A DNA stretch of 64,000 nt from Mixophyes australis (lineage: Eukaryota > Chordata > Amphibia > Anura > Limnodynastidae), in NCBI GenBank assembly GCA_036250195.1, contig JAVHZZ010000001.1, positions 378,883,407-378,947,406 on the forward strand, in the 5' to 3' direction. Shown in pieces: positions 45,434-56,185 of the stretch. Each line of letters starts with the position of its first letter. The stretch's first letter is position 1. The notes under the pieces were generated by a model. It did no database searches and had not been told where the DNA came from. It saw nothing but the letters and a program-made list of their open reading frames with translations. The position numbers and the translations under genes are program-made.

Positions 45434-45712
45434 CTATTCATCGAATATTAACATGCTTGTGGTCGATAATAACAAACTTTTTTGCAGCCCATGCCTGAAC
45501 ACACAGTGAACGTATGAATGACCAATAACCCATACCCGAATCTTCTTTGGCAAAGCACCTGGGGGTAAAACAGAATAATCTAATGTCAAGCAGCGTCCAT
45601 GCTGACCAAATGCAACCTTAACCTCAATGTACACAAAACTTGTCCAGGGGCGAGGGAGGAAGCTGGCAGCCCAAATGAAGGCGAAACACCCACAACCCCG
45701 GCGGCTCACCAC
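45434..45712 (-). pseudogene. SGNH-hydrolase-like segment of the Ngaro element
   Basis: The minus-strand frame contains GCFAFIWAASFLPRPW then IRVWVIGHSYVH. The IGHSYVH motif corresponds to block I (GDS-like, with the nucleophile Ser) of SGNH/GDSL hydrolases; I recall that vertebrate Ngaro elements carry such an accessory domain at the 3' end. The later blocks (Gly, Asn and the Asp-x-x-His pair) are not identifiable in the following sequence, which is out of frame, so only the start of the domain is supported. Role in the element is unknown. Confidence 0.6.
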
Positions 45713-45957
45713 TAATCAGGCCTTAGTGCAGGGAGAAAATGGGAAAAAGTCCTTCATGCCCTCACCTAACTGGACGGGCAGTTAAGCCTCGCACTACCGG
45801 CGAATGGGAAATGGGGAAGGGTGGTGGGGGGGGGGGGAGAGATAAGGAAGAAGGAAAGATTAGAGGCAGGACAACAAATCAAGTTCAAGTATCTTACACC
45901 CGTCCTTGCCAATATAGCATTGTAACCATCGTTAGTTTGATAGAACCAGAGGACTAC

Positions 45958-46913
45958 GGGCGTATATGAATCGTTTACACACGTCCGACTACCACCGTCC
46001 TAGGGATTTAATGTTGTCAATGGAGGCTCCTGACTGAGCCACAGCAGTAGCAGCCCCAATTCTGAACGAATGTGTACAGTGTAGGGTCCAGAGCACTGCA
46101 TTGCAAGGCTTTCTTAAACAGGGAATTGAATTGATATTTCATCAAAAATGTTCCATCTGCATGCACTAACCTGGGTACTCATTTGGGGTGGGGGGGTAAT
46201 GCTAAAAAAACGAGTACACAATGTTGCGGGGCATGTACCAGTGTCCTTTGATGGCTTCATTATCAACTAATGGCTTTTGCCTAACTGATCAGTTTTGGAC
46301 CGAAGAATCTTACATGTCACCTGTGAGGGAACAATTTTAACAGACTTACAGAGCAACGCATTGCCTGCTTTGTGCTGTGACTGCGCCACTAACGCATTTA
46401 TTCTGAGTGCGCCGAAAAAAGCCATTGAGAATGACATTCTAAATAGAACTGTCTCATATGTGCTGTCTGCTATCTGCCTCGGTGTCTCTATCAGCTGCCT
46501 AAAAATCCCTGCAGACACTGGCCATCTGACATCATCATCTTCCCTAGGTTGCAATTTGCTCCATCCTCTAAGCACTCTGGCAATAAGAAAATGCTTTGTG
46601 ATATCTTCTTTACCTAAAATACGGACCATAAAGGATATGCCTGCCAGTAGCAGGGAGACCGATGACTTGGTGGCATGTGCTTGGTACTTGGCCCATATGA
46701 AAGCCAGTATGGATACTCTGCCCTTCCTTGTGCCTCCACGAAACTGAGCCATTGTCGCCATGCTGACCGGTACACTCTCCTGGCATGAGGGGCTAATGCT
46801 TCCGCTAATTCCCTTATGCCGGCTCGATGATCTGCCAAACATAAGTCGAACATGGCGTACCTGTCAGCTGAGCCTGGGGACCCAGCTCTCGGAAACGCTG
46901 CCATTGACGGCAT
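45958..46913 (-). pseudogene. Tyrosine recombinase of the Ngaro element
   Basis: This would catalyse integration of the DNA copy by a topoisomerase-like mechanism. Minus-strand pieces: N-terminal part (frame from 46913, RRVYRSAWRQWLSFVE) and a second frame 46842-46267 with FSMAFFGALRINALV, which carries the first catalytic Arg (codon about 46405), and a later KTDQLGKSH segment ending in a stop at 46267. Further on, at about 46075-45958, HSFRIGAATAVAQSGAS shows the H-x-x-R box, followed by SLGRW, an in-frame TAG and CKRFIYAR with a Tyr near the expected nucleophile position. At least two frame breaks and two stops make it inactive. Confidence 0.85.
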
Positions 46914-46926
46914 GATAAAGCGTCAG

Positions 46927-47290
46927 CTATTTTGTTGTCAACACCTGGAGCATGCAGTGCTTTAAAAGAAATGTAAGTACCATGTGTCTCAGCAGGTTGA
47001 TAGCTTGCGGTGCGTAAGCACTCTGCCTGTTTATACATTCCACCACTTCTAAGTTATTGCACCAGCAAACAATGTCTCTACCTTTCAGTTTCGTGGCCCA
47101 CAACTCTATTGCGACAATTATAGGGAATAGTTCTAATACCAACAGATTTTTATCCAAATCACCCGTGACCCAGGACTCGGGCTAAGGAGAAGCACACCAT
47201 AATCCTTGGAAATAAGCACTGAGACCCCAAGACCCTGACGCATCAGTATGCAAGTCTAGGAAGACAGAGGATACTGCCTTAGAAGGCCAT
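46927..47290 (-). pseudogene. RNase H domain of the Ngaro element
   Basis: Minus strand: VFLDLHTDASGSWG (first catalytic Asp, about 47270-47230), WCASP then a stop (TAG near 47183), PESWV, and from 47157 LELFPIIVAIELW (catalytic Glu) and WCNNLEVVECINRQSA, where the usual Asp of CDN is Asn. The domain would remove RNA from the RNA/DNA hybrid during reverse transcription. The stop and the Asp-to-Asn change show decay. Confidence 0.82.
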
Positions 47291-47524
47291 ATTTGCACGC
47301 CATTAAATGTCAAAAGGAATTCTGACCAAACTGCCAAGTCTTCTCGAATGTCCTATGACATCGTTAATCTACTATGTGAACTGGTGAAACCTGCCGTTGC
47401 TAGTTGGAGCTTCCTGCAAAAAACCCTGCCCATTGGTCCTGCATGTGAAATTAAATGGACCAAGGAGAGTTTGTGTTTGTCTCAACGTGAGAGTGCGAGC
47501 TGCCTGAGCGGAGTCCATGTATTT

Positions 47525-48948
47525 CTACAATCTCTCTATTTTGTCTCTGGGCAACTGGCAACACCCATCTATTGGGTCAATCACAATACCTAGGAAAGAA
47601 AGGCAATGGGAGGAACCTACTGTTCTGTCATGTGCCACTGGGACACCGAGAATTCTAAATAAAGCCTGCGCTGATCTAAGTGTATCTGCGCAAACCGATG
47701 GGTTGGCTGGTATCATGAATAAGAAATTGTGTAGATAATGTGCGATGCCTCTGTGACTCGTCCCTGCCTGAATGCACCAGTTCAGGAAGGAACTACATTT
47801 TTCAAAGAAAGCACAGGACACCGAGCAACCCATGGGAAGACATCTCTCAACGTAATATCCATCTGGTAGCCTAAAGCACCTGACCTTAAATGACTGCGGA
47901 TGAAGTGACAATAGCCTAAAAGCCGACTCATTTAGAGTCGGACGCAAAGTCCGTTTTAGGCGCATCGACCAAAACACCACTATCACGCATGTGCAGCAAG
48001 CACCATATCCACCTGCATCTTGGACGCAATTAACACTTGCAGCTTGCGGCTTACTACGAGAGAAACGGCGTAACGTGGAATTGTGAAGGTGTGACCTGTA
48101 AGTAAATCCTAGACGCAGTAAGGCGCAGACGCAACACACATCAAAAAAAGGCTAAAACAGTGCGGCAGGAATTAGGTGGCGCAAGAAGTTAGCTAGCTGC
48201 AGTAACTGCTTGCAGCTCGGTAGGGTATTACGAGTGGGATGCAACTGGAGTTGCATGCTACTCGTAATACCCTATCAAGCTGCAGCACACTCTCACTCCA
48301 CGTCTTAGACGCACATTGCGTCCGACTCTAAAAGAGGTCCTCAATGTCTAGTTTCGCCATTAATGCCCCTTGACCAAATGATCTAACCATGTCCAGAGCT
48401 GACTCGAAGGACTGATATGACACCGAACTGTCGTTGGAATCAATGGCGTCATTAGCTGATCCTCCTGGGGGATGTGACAAATGTTGTATCAATCTAAATT
48501 TTCCAATTGCTTTCTTGGAAACTACACCGACAGGTGAAATAATGAGATTATGTATCGGGGGGAAGGAAAAGGGTCCTATCATACGACCCAATTGCACTTT
48601 TGTGATAACTTTCTCTTTGACTATATGGGGTAGGGCATATGCTGATTTTAAGTGTTTTACTGCCTGCGCTTTCACTTCTTTCTCTACCGGGAGTTTAAAT
48701 ACGAATTGAAAACCGTTACGTAAAAAGGAGACTAGTTCCGGAGATAACCGAAACCAGCGCTCTAACTCCTCCAGATTGATGCGGGAGCTGGCTTTCGGAA
48801 GTAGTGGCGTTAGGTACCCCGTGTCCTTTACCGGCATTGGCGGAGGGACGCGGGCAATCTTTTGCTGAGTGTGGTCATCTGCATTGTGCACAGACGTGCC
48901 TATATCTACAGGTGGCTCCACGGGTGCACAACCCGTTGTTGAAAGCAA
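47525..48948 (-). pseudogene. Reverse transcriptase of the Ngaro element, interrupted
   Basis: Minus-strand part 1 (48948-48333) has the fingers: AYALPHIVKEK, GRMIGPFSFPPIHN, SPVGVVSKK, FRLIQHLSHPPG and the palm motif MAKLDIE (first catalytic Asp). The frame is then split by a TIR element (47931-48332). Part 2 resumes at SAFRLLSLHPQSF, then YYVERCLPMGCSVSCAFFEK, and the active-site motif reads YLHNFLF where YLDDFLF is expected, so both catalytic aspartates are lost (about 47720-47737). It continues through LSFLGIVID to a stop at 47525. Enzyme inactive. Confidence 0.88.
47931..48332. mobile_element. ~400-bp TIR element inside the Ngaro RT
   Basis: Inverted termini TTTAGAGTCGGACGCAA (left) and TTTAGAGTCGGACGCAAT (right, read inward) bound a non-coding unit. 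Internally, GGTAGGGTATTACGAGT and its inverted counterpart ACTCGTAATACCCTATC form a near-symmetrical hairpin (about 48219-48277). The RT sense breaks at the left junction and resumes beyond the right one, where about 16 extra bases precede the resumed frame. CTCA or TCA flanks the insert, so the duplication length is uncertain and the superfamily is not assigned. Confidence 0.82.
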
Positions 48949-50130
48949 AGCATCTATTGAGAGTTCCCTGATGTGTACCTTGCCTCCCTTGCTGTTGCGA
49001 CCTAGTGGAAGGGGCCGCTGCGGCCGCGCTTCTACTGGGGCACACCATCTCTAGCCAAACCTCTATATCTTTACAATCATATGGGATAATATGCTGTCCA
49101 TATACTCTTTTCCTGAAATTCTCATCATAATTGCGCCAATTCGATCCCCCATCTGTCAGGAATATACTGGTAATGAGATGTAAGTATCGCCAAACGTCCG
49201 TCACTGACTCTGATTGCGGCTCAATGTATGTGGCTGCAAATGAACAATAACCTGAAGCTCATCGTGGGAAGATTTTGTGAGCATCCTCACCTATACCCCC
49301 TTTCTCTTTGGCTGTCACTGACTCTTTCTTTGCTTTCTCAGTGAGTTTGAATAAATCCACATAAAACCCTTTTTTTATTCTGTCTTTGATACACGTGCGA
49401 AGCCCGATAAGTAAGGCTGTATAAGAGCATTTAACCACATCTGCGCTACGCCCTACTGGCCTACTGGGCATTAGACTTTCCTTTTGCTGAGTGTTGGACC
49501 CCGTGAAATGATCATGGAGAATTTTCATTAATTTGCGCGGCCTTTGCCCATCATCTGATGTCCCTTCGCCACTGGACGCTAAAGGTGGACAGTGTGTTTG
49601 TGAACGTACAACATCAATTCTTTCAAGCTCACCTGATGTCGCCATTGTACCCTCTGCTGTTGTCTGTGCTGTTAATGCGTTGTCTTCACTTGTCAGTTGT
49701 GGATGGTTGGTTTGCCCCGTCGTCTGATTCTCTCTCCCTGATGAGTCATTCATACACGGGTAAATTCCTGCCGAACTTGCATTGCTAATCTATTGTGCTG
49801 ACAAAACGACAGAGTTTTAGTTTGATTCCTGCTACTTGGGGAACTGCATGGGTGCGCTATAATTTGTTGCGCTACTGGTAATAGTGGCATATGAGGACAA
49901 TTAACTGCCCCCACCACCACCTCTGTAGCTTGTAAAATTTGACTTGGCATAATAGGGGACTGGGTCCAAGTGGACGAGGGAGGTTGTTGAGACACATTTA
50001 TGTCCCAAAAACCGGGTGGCTGGTCTGAAGGGAGCAAACCACTAGACGGAGGATAAGGGGCTGACTGATCACTGGGGTATCTAGTATCTATGTGCAGCTG
50101 CGTTCTTACACAGTCTTTTGAACTACACAT
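48875..50130 (-). pseudogene. gag-like ORF1 of the Ngaro element
   Basis: Three minus-strand segments follow each other: 50130-49750 (Pro/Gln/Ser-rich), 49753-49259 and 49204-48875. The first join is a frameshift; the second is a single in-frame TGA at about 49258. The last segment ends in a Cys/His cluster, CFAFNNGLCTRGATCRYRHVC, matching a CCCH-type finger (C-x7-C-x5-C-x3-H). That finger at the gag C-terminus is typical of Ngaro ORF1 and probably binds nucleic acid. It overlaps the beginning of the RT frame (48948) in another frame. Confidence 0.78.
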
Positions 50131-50186
50131 ATCTTAAACCTTTATTTGACAAGCATTGAAAATTTCCAGAATTTTTTTTTTGCAGC

Positions 50187-50451
50187 TCTACAGGCAGGCG
50201 CGGGCTCGCAGAGAGATGGCAGGGGGGCACACAGGCGGCCGCATCACATGAAAAGGGATGCGGCCGCGTCATTGATGATGCGGCCGCATCCCTTGTCATG
50301 TGATGTGGCCGCCTGTGCGCTGACGCGGCCGCATCTGATGTCATCAGATGCGGCCGCGGGGGAAAGTATTGTATTTTGCATCTGCGCCTACCCCCCCGGT
50401 CCGAGTAGCTGCCTGACCGAGCGGCCGAGCCAGCCCGCCCCTGTCTACAGG
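50187..50451 (+). mobile_element. GC-rich hAT MITE, copy B (249 bp)
   Basis: The element is 50195-50443. Termini are CAGGCGCGGGCT and, inward from the right, CAGGGGCGGGCT, the same pair as copy A but exchanged, so it is in the opposite orientation. TCTACAGG flanks both sides (50187-50194 and 50444-50451), a perfect 8-bp duplication. It contains at least five GCGGCCGC octamers arranged as inverted pairs around ATC(A)CATG-like loops. Confidence 0.93.
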
Positions 50452-51342
50452 TAGGTAAAGCCTGTAAATGTCGACACTTAACATGCCACTGATTCATACA
50501 CCGTCTAGTGATCGATATTGGAACTTCTGAAACACATATTTAGATGTTGCTTGAAAGCAACTGCTAAGGAAAGGGTAAAAATGTAAACATGATTACATAA
50601 AAGTAATGTGAAAGTCATGTTGCTTGAGAGCAACATTGTCAATAAAGTGTTCAGATATGTGCAAATCTTAATACACTGGTAAGAAGCGAATTTTGTAGCC
50701 CATATTTTATGTGTATATTCAGGGCTATAAAAAAATTGTGTTGAACTCTAAAAGAAGTTCAGAGTGTGCATAGCAGTAACGCAGCAAAAGGATTGAGCCC
50801 AGGCAGGTGCTGGACAGTAAAGGCACGCCCCTTCTGACTATAATATATTTGATTATGATGTTTTGAAAAAATGATGATGTCCTAATATAGACACTGAAGC
50901 TGTGATTGCTTCTATGCACTTCAAGGGTTCATTTACTTTGTTGTGTTTCTGTGGCATGAACACAGTGGAAAAATACTTTTAAACTCCATGCAAAATGTAA
51001 ATAATATAGGTATCACTGGTTACAAATGCTGGTTGCAAATGCTCTTGCCTGTTCACATCAGAATTTGTTGTCTGTTCACATCTCTAGTTTGACCACTGAG
51101 CAATGCACCAATATAAATAATTATTATATGATCCTAAAAACATGTTAAATAATTATTATATGATCCTAAATTATTATATGATCCTAAAAACATGTTTATA
51201 AATCTAGTGGGTACATATTAAGTGCAATGAAGTTTTAGGATGCAGTGAGAAGTGTGGCTTCCAATGAATTCTTGTACATGCTTTACTCATCCCAAGTCAA
51301 TGCAAGTACACTAACAAACTAATACTCAAGCAAAATACTAAA
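50452..51342. other. No gene; short direct repeats
   Basis: Short repeats only: ATTATTATATGATCCTAAA occurs three times between 51117 and 51190, TTGCTTGARAGCAA twice (about 50546 and 50620), and TCTGTTCACATC twice (51050-51085). Confidence 0.6.
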
Positions 51343-51467
51343 GGGTCTATTCATTAATACCATGTGGTGACAATCAATATCCATCGCTGCAAATCTTAAA
51401 TAGCAAATAAACAGTGAAAGAGCCTTTTGCTGGCATTTTGGCCCCTCGCTGCTTCTTAAATAGACCC
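51343..51467. mobile_element. 125-bp TIR MITE
   Basis: The left terminus is GGGTCTATTCATTAA and the right terminus, read inward, is GGGTCTATTTAAGAA. Non-coding. Resembles the MITEs at 30399 and 30597 in its GGGYCTATT start. Target duplication ambiguous. Confidence 0.6.
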
Positions 51468-53100
51468 AATAAGTTCTACAACATTTGGGGACATCCCACC
51501 TTGATTTGAACGCTGAACAACAGAATGTTCTGATGTTTTATTTTGCTTTACAATAGCTTTGTTGTGCTAAGAAGCCTTTGCAAGATAACATTCACTACAA
51601 CCAGAGTTTAAAGCATAACAATACTACAATTATACATCAAGATTAAAAAAATGTGATTAACTGTCACTTGAGAGGGGATTAGCAAGTGAAAATTGCACAG
51701 TTTTCTTTGCACACTGTTAACGAAAAGGGATTCTGGATTCATTTAGCAGCTATCCTTGTTCTTTCAGCGATGAGCAACACTGTCAGAGAATCTTAATTAC
51801 ACTTTAAGTGGGATGCAAATGAGTTGTGACACTACATCATTTCACATGAAAGGTTCATTACTTACATTACTTCGCACAATGATGTTTCCAGCATACTAGT
51901 TATAGAACATGGACACAGTTAACCCCTGTAGTGCCTGCATACAGTATTGTGACACTAACTCATAAGCAGATTAAATATTATATAATTTTTATCAGAACAT
52001 ATTTGTTTACCACTGGTATTTTATATGAATGAGTGAAGAGATTAAGCAAGCATTCTGATGCATGTCGTTGCCTGGAGGCCTGAACATATGTAACAGAGTG
52101 GGCAAAGAGGAGGCAGTCACAACCCTTCATAACCTATAAAGATTGTATAAGCTAAAACCATGCCTAGTTTTTGCATTCACCTGAATTAGGCACAACCAAG
52201 CAAAGACAATTTTTGATTTAATAATTTATCAAATCTACAAATGAATCATGCTAGATATTTGTTAGAGAGATGCTTACTTTTTATCTTTAACTTTTCATCT
52301 ATCTCTTTCCTCTTCTTTGTAGTCCCTTCCTAATGGATGTAAATATGCCTTTGGTTCTCCACAGAGAGGATGGGCAGTGGAGCGCAGAAAGTTCTTGGAG
52401 TTCTGTGACAATATACCATATCTTCAGAGTATACCCTGGTTAGCTGGAAAGCCAGGTCATTACTTCTCTAATTAGCTCACTGGTGGGACCAAAAGGAAAA
52501 TGACATTGCATCTCTCCAGGTACCTTGGTCTTTTTAGGAGGCCAAAGCCTAAACAGCATTGAGTCAAATGCCATATCACTATCATAAGACAGATCAAAAT
52601 GCCTCTGCCTCTCAAACAATGACTATTCATTTCCTGGTGACTGGTGTGAGCATCTAACAATGCCCCTAACAGACAAGCAATCATAGATAAAGGGCGTGCA
52701 TGAGGGAAGCTGTAGGGAGTGAGCTTTAAAGAGTTGTTACTTATCTGTTCCTGTGAGTCCTGTCCGTGACTGGAGCATCTGTTGGGCACTGTCCTCATTT
52801 TTGTAGTCTGGTTTCCGAAGAGTTGTCTCAAGAAACACATAGGAACTTCTGGATTCAAACAGCTAGATCAATATGACTCTACCAGTTATGGAGGAGTGGA
52901 GTCTAACAAAGGATCAATATTCACCAGGGATTCCCGCAAAGAGATCTGGGCTTAGCTGCTATCCCTCTTAAGGTTGCGGCCCTCCACACAGTTATCACAC
53001 TTGATTGGCAAGTGTATCAAAAACAGGCGTGAGTACTAAGGTATTTGGAGCATAGCAAACAATATGGAACTCTCTGGCGAAAATGGAGAACCCAGGAAAG
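51468..53100. other. No gene supported
   Basis: The stretch holds a 45-codon exon-like open segment at 52330-52474 that I rejected (see rejected list). The region 52475-53000 looks repeat-derived but is unclassified. Confidence 0.4.
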
Positions 53101-53232
53101 CACTGGCTTGGATGGAAACAGCCAGGGACACACTGACATGGATGGAAATAACCAGAAACACAATGGCGTGGATGGAAATAACAATAACACACTAGCATGG
53201 ATGGAAATAGCCAGGAACACAGTAGCGTGAGT
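53101..53232. repeat. 30-bp minisatellite
   Basis: About 4.3 units of 29-30 bp, landmark TGGATGGAAA at 53109, 53139, 53169 and 53198, with CCAGGRACACACT-type linkers. Confidence 0.88.
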
Positions 53233-53947
53233 TGTACAGGCAGAACATTGGAGTAAGATTGCTAGGAACACACTGAAAGAGCAAAAATTGTCAGGGCAAG
53301 AGACTTTATCTACTGTCATCCTCTTGCTGTCAGAGGTGTCATATATATAGAGGAAACAATAGGTGGTGGGGAGGCAGAAGCCAATAGTAAAGAGGTAGAG
53401 CTTATCAATAGAATATGCATGTACATTACTGCAGATGCCCAAAGAAATCAAGAGTGTGCTCGAAGGAGGAACATAGAAGAAGAGCAGGCTGTTCCCTCTG
53501 ATTTGTGCTTATCGGGAACGCTCCTCTTCTATGAAGTTGTCATCTAGCTACTTTGGTCTTTTTCTTTGTATACTGGATTGGTCCTTCTTGTAAATCTGGT
53601 AGGCGCTGTCTTGTACTTACTCTCCATACTCTAATTTCTTTTCTATCATCTGCACTTCACTCAATGGGGCTAATTAAAACATTTAATGCTTATAAGGCAG
53701 AGTTAATTATTTATGAGGGGGGGGATGTCCCTAGATAATGATTATAAGGGGGTTAATTTGATGTTGATAAAGAGGTGATGATGATGAGAGATTTAATGAT
53801 TTTGAGGAGGTTAATGACTAAGGATGACTGATTCATGAATGAGGGGGTTAATGATTATTATGAGGGGGTTCATTTTGATGATGGTTTACTTATGAGGATT
53901 ATGATGGACCATGCACCAGTGCTGATGGCTAAAATTTGTCAGCCAGC
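53233..53947. other. No gene seen; TGA/GATT-rich simple sequence
   Basis: From about 53640 to 53900 the sequence is a diverged repeat of TTAATGAT and TGAGGGGGTTAAT words, possibly an eroded minisatellite. Confidence 0.5.
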
Positions 53948-54197
53948 CTTACATGCGGGGGAGGGCTGGACCGGGGGACAGTGGGCCCCCAGGCCGCTCA
54001 GTGTAACGGCTGTTCGGGCCGTCCATCCTCCCCGTCCCCCCCACGGATGCAGTAATTGCTTAATTTTACCGGCGGCCGCATTACTTGTCAGGCGATGCGG
54101 CCGCGTCAGCGCACAGGCGGCCTCATCGCATATCACGTGATGGGGCTGCCTATGCGCCCCCCGGGCTGAAACCTGCCAGCCCGTGCCTGCTTACATG
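53948..54197 (-). mobile_element. GC-rich hAT MITE, copy C (234 bp)
   Basis: The element is 53956-54189. Termini are CGGGGGAGGGCT on the left and, inward from the right, CAGGCACGGGCT. CTTACATG flanks both ends (53948-53955, 54190-54197), a perfect 8-bp duplication. Its right end shares GCGCCCCCCGGGCTGAA with copy A (1489-1679), and GCTGTTYGGGCCG occurs in both left halves. NotI-type GCGGCCGC octamers are present. Same orientation as copy A. Confidence 0.92.
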
Positions 54198-56185
54198 TAA
54201 TGTGTAGGGAGATTTGTGGGGGTGATATTTGTGTAATGTGTGGGGAGACGAGTAGAGGTAGTTTAGTGTATAATGAAGATGGAGGGCTGGGGGTGGTAAT
54301 GGTATAATATGTGGGAAGAGGGATGTGGGTGTGGTATTGGTGAAATGTGTGGGGGGAAGGGTAGTGGTGTCTTATTGTCAAAAGGTTTTTTTTTTACATC
54401 TAACATTTGAAAATCCCCCCTCATCAGACATCAGTGCAGCTTTACGTGCCAACCAGGAATTGGTAAGAATTGTTATTTTTATTTTACAATAGTTAAGAGT
54501 GTGAGGGTGTGGGAAGTAGGTAGTGGGTGGATGGATGGCGGTTAAAGCTTGGCCTAGGCTGCCAAGAATCTTTGCACCGGCCCTGATCCATTGAGAACAT
54601 GGTGAAGGATGATCATCTGACCATATCACCTTTCTCCACTGCTTTGTAGTCTATTGCCTGTGCTATTTGCACCACTAGACTTGCAAATGTGCATTGTTAG
54701 TTGTGCGGATTATGACTTGCACATGACTAAAATATCCTGCTCTGTGGAGTTCTCATCTGATCATTTTTTTATAATACTGGATGCTCACTCCACAGATTAA
54801 AATTTGCAGATAATTGATTGAAAGTTGTTTACCAGTATTGCCTTGCGCTTCCAATTAACAGAGTGATCCTGGAGTATGCACTTCCTCCCGCTGTTGCTTT
54901 TCGCTGATGAAGTTTTACTGTGGGTGTTCCATGCTGACATAATGTTAGAAACTGTTGCTCATGAAATATTAGCAAACATGAGCCTAGGTCACTAAAACTG
55001 TTGCAAAACACAACCTGACAATCACCCATCCTATAATTATTGCTAACGTGGCTGCAAGAGGTGACCTGAGTGACTTTGAAGGACTCCTTCTTTATGAACT
55101 TTTAAGAATGGGAAATTCACTTGACAACCTGGTGTTAGCGTGAGCAAGACCTTACTGAGCAGGAGAGAGGATCCTTTACATGGAACTGTTAAGTGCATAA
55201 AAGGACCTGCTGAGCCGCTACATCGAGGGAATTCAGTAAGTAGGTTTTTCTATTTTATTTTCTCTTGCATAATTCCACTCAATACATTTTTTAGTTTTGA
55301 GTGAAAATAGCCTTTAAGCATTGGCATAGCAAATTTAGCTAACCAAGTGAGATAAGCAGGAGTCTGCAGAATTGAGGACCAGCATTACTGGATAATGTGA
55401 TTTAAAAAACTTGTGATTATCTTTCAATGGATTACAAAGCTATAGCAAATGAAATATATGCTAATTTTATGTTGCTAATAACTTTGATATCACCCAGAAG
55501 GAGTTTACTTATTAATGTAATCTAATGTGGGCTTAATTTCCTACCTGTGCTGTGTAATAATGATTGTGTTCCCACTATGGTAGTATAAACTACTTATATG
55601 TGTAAATATATTTAGGTAAAATTGCTGATGAAGATAATTAACAGCAAAACTGCTGTTAATTGCAGAGCTGTAACTATGTTAGTGCGAGATGTGCCCCTAC
55701 CCAGGGCATACAACTGAAGGGAGTAATGGTGCAGAATCAAGGGTGGTTGGCCACATCACCTCCTTTCTATTTCATATCTAAAATTAAATGGGCGGTCTAA
55801 TCTCCCAGCAGTGGCGTTGCAAGGCATGGTTGCCTAGTGCTCCAAGTCTATTGGACTGTCATTACAGATAAAGTAGTCAAAGCGCCCATGGACCTTTAAG
55901 GATAGGGAGGGAGTACAACAAAACACAAAAGGTGGGAAAGAGTGGACACTCCAGGAAGGGGAGGGTTAAGGACCACATACAAGACACATGGAAGATAAGA
56001 GATTGACAACAGAGAAAAGATATTGACAAGAAAAGACAAAAGGGTCATAGACAAAGCAAAGAGATGGCATAGGCAAGACACAAGGGACACAAGAGTAAAG
56101 ATGGGTTCATATAGAAAACAAGTGTAATAGGTGAACACAGACAACTTACAGATGAAGAGAGGTTCCATAGACAAGATAAAGACTG
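54198..56185. other. No gene supported; degenerate repeat likely at 54590-55080
   Basis: GTTCTCATCTGATCATTTTT and GCACTTCCTCCCGCTGTTGC lie in a stretch that feels like the minus strand of a decayed DNA transposon, but I could not identify coding motifs or termini. A hAT-like end (CAGTGGCGTTGCAAGG) occurs at about 55808 without a partner. Confidence 0.35.

Larger units (their letters stand above)
45030..50194 (-). mobile_element. Ngaro-type tyrosine-recombinase retrotransposon, decayed
   Basis: Reading on the minus strand from about 50130 to about 45100, the order is gag, reverse transcriptase, RNase H, tyrosine recombinase and an SGNH-hydrolase-like segment. Ngaro elements differ from ordinary LTR elements in using a tyrosine recombinase instead of an integrase. 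The RT words IIGP-like GRMIGPF, SPVGVVSKK and RLIQHLSHPPGGS, and the CCCH finger in gag, fit vertebrate Ngaro better than DIRS1. Every coding block has stops or frameshifts. The RT is split by a TIR element (47931-48332), and a GC-rich hAT MITE sits just upstream (50195). The split direct repeats expected at Ngaro ends were not located, so the limits are approximate. Confidence 0.85.

Noticed and set aside
52330..52474. Possible exon: TTTGTAG then about 45 open codons ending in a stop on the + strand
   Set aside because: No family resemblance, no donor or upstream exon partner, and the neighbouring sequence looks repeat-derived. An open run of this length is expected by chance.
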